A program made the position numbers and the translations under genes. From assembly GCA_025350385.1 (NCBI GenBank), contig JANXXZ010000235.1, positions 1-6,494 of the forward strand: 6,494 nt of DNA, in the 5' to 3' direction. Below, piece after piece: positions 4,899 to 6,494 of the stretch (its first letter is position 1; every line of letters starts with the position of its first letter). The notes under the pieces are model-generated. The model saw nothing but the letters and a program-made list of their open reading frames with translations, was not told the origin of the DNA and did not search any database. The stretch is from Bacteroidales bacterium (GTDB taxonomy: Bacteria > Bacteroidota > Bacteroidia > Bacteroidales > UBA4417).

Positions 4899-6494
4899 TT
4901 ACCGGATAAACAGCAACTCGCGGTATTTTGGGAGTGGCCAGCGTTTGTTATCCACGATGAGTTCCAGTTTATCAATGTGATACCTGATTTCCTCAAAGTA
5001 AGGAAACACAACATTGGCATACTCAAGTGCACGCTCGCGGGCATCTTCAATCTTGTTGGCAAGTTTACGGGCATCAATCATTTCAATAACCAGCTTTTCG
5101 ATGTTTTCGACGGCTGTTGATATTTCTTTAATCTGTGCGAGTCTGCGCGGTGAAAGGGTGGCAAAATCATCGCTGCTGAATAATCCTTTCAAACCGGTTA
5201 CATTCTCAATCAACATGGTCTGATATTCCAGGATTGTCGGAAGGATGTGGTTTTTAGCAAGGTCGCTCAAAACCCGGGCTTCAATCTGAATCTTCTTGAT
5301 ATATAATTCCAGCCGTACTTCTGAGCGAGCTTCCATTTCAACATCGGTGAAAATGTTCGCCTTTTTGAATAATTCCCGCGACTGCTTGCTAAGGTATGCA
5401 TCATAAACGAGCGGAACGCTGGCTTCGCAATCGAGCCCGCGTTTGGCTGCTTCCACTTTCCATTCATCGCTGTAACCATTGCCTTCGAAGCGGATAGGTT
5501 TTGAAATTTTGATGAGTTTGCGAAGCACCTGTAATATGGCTTCATCTTTCTTTACATCCTTTTCAATAAGCTTATCCACTTCCGCTTTGAAATCCATGAG
5601 CTGAACAGCCAGGGCAGCATTTAACGCGATCATGGCCGATGCACAGTTGGCTGATGAACCTACGGCGCGGTATTCAAAACGATTGCCGGTAAATGCAAAA
5701 GGAGAGGTACGGTTACGATCAGTATTATCGAGCAGGATTTCGGGAATTTTCCCGATGTCGAGCTTGATGGCCGTTTTTTCGTCGGGCGACATTTTATTAT
5801 CCGTAACACGGGTCTCAATTTCATCCAGCATCTGGTTCAACTGACGGCCCAGAAAGGCGGAAATAATTGCAGGGGGAGCTTCATTGGCTCCAAGACGATG
5901 CTGGTTACCGGCCGATGCAATGGATGCTTTAAGCAGGGCATTGTGCTTATGGACTGCAGCTAGCGTATTGATTAAAAAGGTGAGGAACTGCATGTTCGAC
6001 TTGGGCGTTTTGCCCGGAGAAAGCAGGTTAATACCCGTGTTGGTTGCCACCGACCAGTTATTGTGTTTCCCGGACCCGTTAATACCGGCAAACGGTTTTT
6101 CGTGCAGCAGTACAATAAAATTATGCTTGCGTGCTACCGAACGCATCAGCTGCATGATTAGCAGGTTGTGATCAATTGCAAGATTTGTTTCTTCATAAAT
6201 CGGGGCAAGTTCATACTGGTTGGGAGCTACTTCATTATGCCGGGTTTTAACCGGTATGCCCAGTTTATAGGCTTCAAATTCAAGATCCTTCATAAAGTTG
6301 AGGACGCGGCTTGGAATTTGACCAAAATACTGGTCTTCCAATTGCTGATTCTTAGCCGAGGCATGTCCCATAAGGGTACGGCCGGTAAGAATAAGGTCCG
6401 GCCGGGCATTATAAATGGCTTCATCCACCAGGAAATATTCCTGCTCCCAGCCTAAATTGCTGATCACCTTGGTAACATCTTTGTCAAAATACTG
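4899..6494 (-). CDS. glnN: Glutamine synthetase type III (GSIII), 5' end missing
   Basis: The C-terminal 531 codons of a type III glutamine synthetase, which makes glutamine from glutamate, ammonia and ATP in the cytoplasm. The frame runs open through the window edge (QYFDKDVTK before VISNLGWEQE), so the GTG at 6467 is an internal valine, not the start. GSIII proteins are about 700-730 residues, so roughly 190-200 are missing. Counting from that valine, the signatures in order are GWEQEYFLVDE (6-16), KTRHNEVAPNQYE (74-86, metal and glutamate site), HEKPFAGINGSGKHNNWS (122-139), GNQHRLGANEAPP (187-199), and DRNRTSPFAFTGNRFEYR (250-267, nucleotide and glutamate site). The GSIII-specific C-terminal helical domain spans about 385-522. 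All visible catalytic motifs look intact. The stop TAA at 4899 is converging on yebC, with repeat arrays between. No glnB/amtB neighbour is visible. Confidence 0.96.
   Translation of the reverse strand, partial: QYFDKDVTKVISNLGWEQEYFLVDEAIYNARPDLILTGRTLMGHASAKNQQLEDQYFGQIPSRVLNFMKDLEFEAYKLGIPVKTRHNEVAPNQYELAPIYEETNLAIDHNLLIMQLMRSVARKHNFIVLLHEKPFAGINGSGKHNNWSVATNTGINLLSPGKTPKSNMQFLTFLINTLAAVHKHNALLKASIASAGNQHRLGANEAPPAIISAFLGRQLNQMLDEIETRVTDNKMSPDEKTAIKLDIGKIPEILLDNTDRNRTSPFAFTGNRFEYRAVGSSANCASAMIALNAALAVQLMDFKAEVDKLIEKDVKKDEAILQVLRKLIKISKPIRFEGNGYSDEWKVEAAKRGLDCEASVPLVYDAYLSKQSRELFKKANIFTDVEMEARSEVRLELYIKKIQIEARVLSDLAKNHILPTILEYQTMLIENVTGLKGLFSSDDFATLSPRRLAQIKEISTAVENIEKLVIEMIDARKLANKIEDARERALEYANVVFPYFEEIRYHIDKLELIVDNKRWPLPKYRELLFIR

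Noticed and set aside
4823..5120. Reading frames running through heptamer array B on both strands, giving repeated RIADVGC- and NPTSAIRHPTS-like peptides
   Set aside because: The period is a non-multiple of three and the peptides arise from the tandem repeat; most of their length is a shadow of the glnN 3' end.
4899..6467. Glutamine synthetase starting at the GTG at 6467
   Set aside because: The frame stays open to 6494 with family-typical residues, and GSIII proteins have about 200 more N-terminal residues; the gene is cut by the window edge.
1..6494. tRNA, rRNA or riboswitch
   Set aside because: No cloverleaf-like stems, rRNA-like conserved strings or known aptamer cores were recognised in the spacers.

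Overview
The window looks like a piece of a Bacteroidota chromosome, probably Bacteroidales or a related marine or anaerobic group. The evidence is a type III glutamine synthetase, a YebC protein with the Bacteroidota-style start MGRAYEFRKARKMKRWGNM, a secreted PNGase F-like protein with an apparent type IX secretion (T9SS) C-terminal domain, a TAnnTTTG-type -7 box, and start codons without clear Shine-Dalgarno sequences. No phylogenetic test was possible here, so the assignment is by family recognition.

Layout from left to right. Positions 1-322 hold no convincing gene, but there is a hairpin at 249-296 just past the end of the next gene. Positions 323-1468 (minus strand) encode a complete tyrosine recombinase with an N-terminal HARP-like add-on and all catalytic residues. 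Positions 1469-1764 are a non-coding, pyrimidine-rich spacer with a perfect 18-bp palindrome and two degenerate tracts of 7-base steps. Positions 1765-3678 (minus) encode a 637-residue secreted PNGase F-like protein. Positions 3679-4023 are the divergent spacer between that gene and yebC. It carries a 9-base tandem array on the left and, in inverted orientation, a 9+7-base alternating array on the right. Positions 4024-4734 (plus) encode a complete YebC/PmpR/TACO1-family protein. Positions 4735-4898 separate the convergent ends of yebC and glnN and are almost filled by two different, abutting heptamer arrays. Positions 4899-6494 (minus) are the 3' three quarters of a type III glutamine synthetase gene whose start lies beyond the right edge.

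The four genes do not form an obvious pathway or operon. Two (yebC, glnN) are housekeeping genes, one is an exported glycan- or glycoprotein-directed protein, and one is a lone recombinase. The most distinctive content is intergenic: three of the four spacers contain short tandem repeats with 7- or 9-base steps, each with a different sequence. That suggests a genome-wide habit of building or tolerating short-period repeats in spacers, not a single repeat family. I did not find a complete new defence or mobile system in this window.
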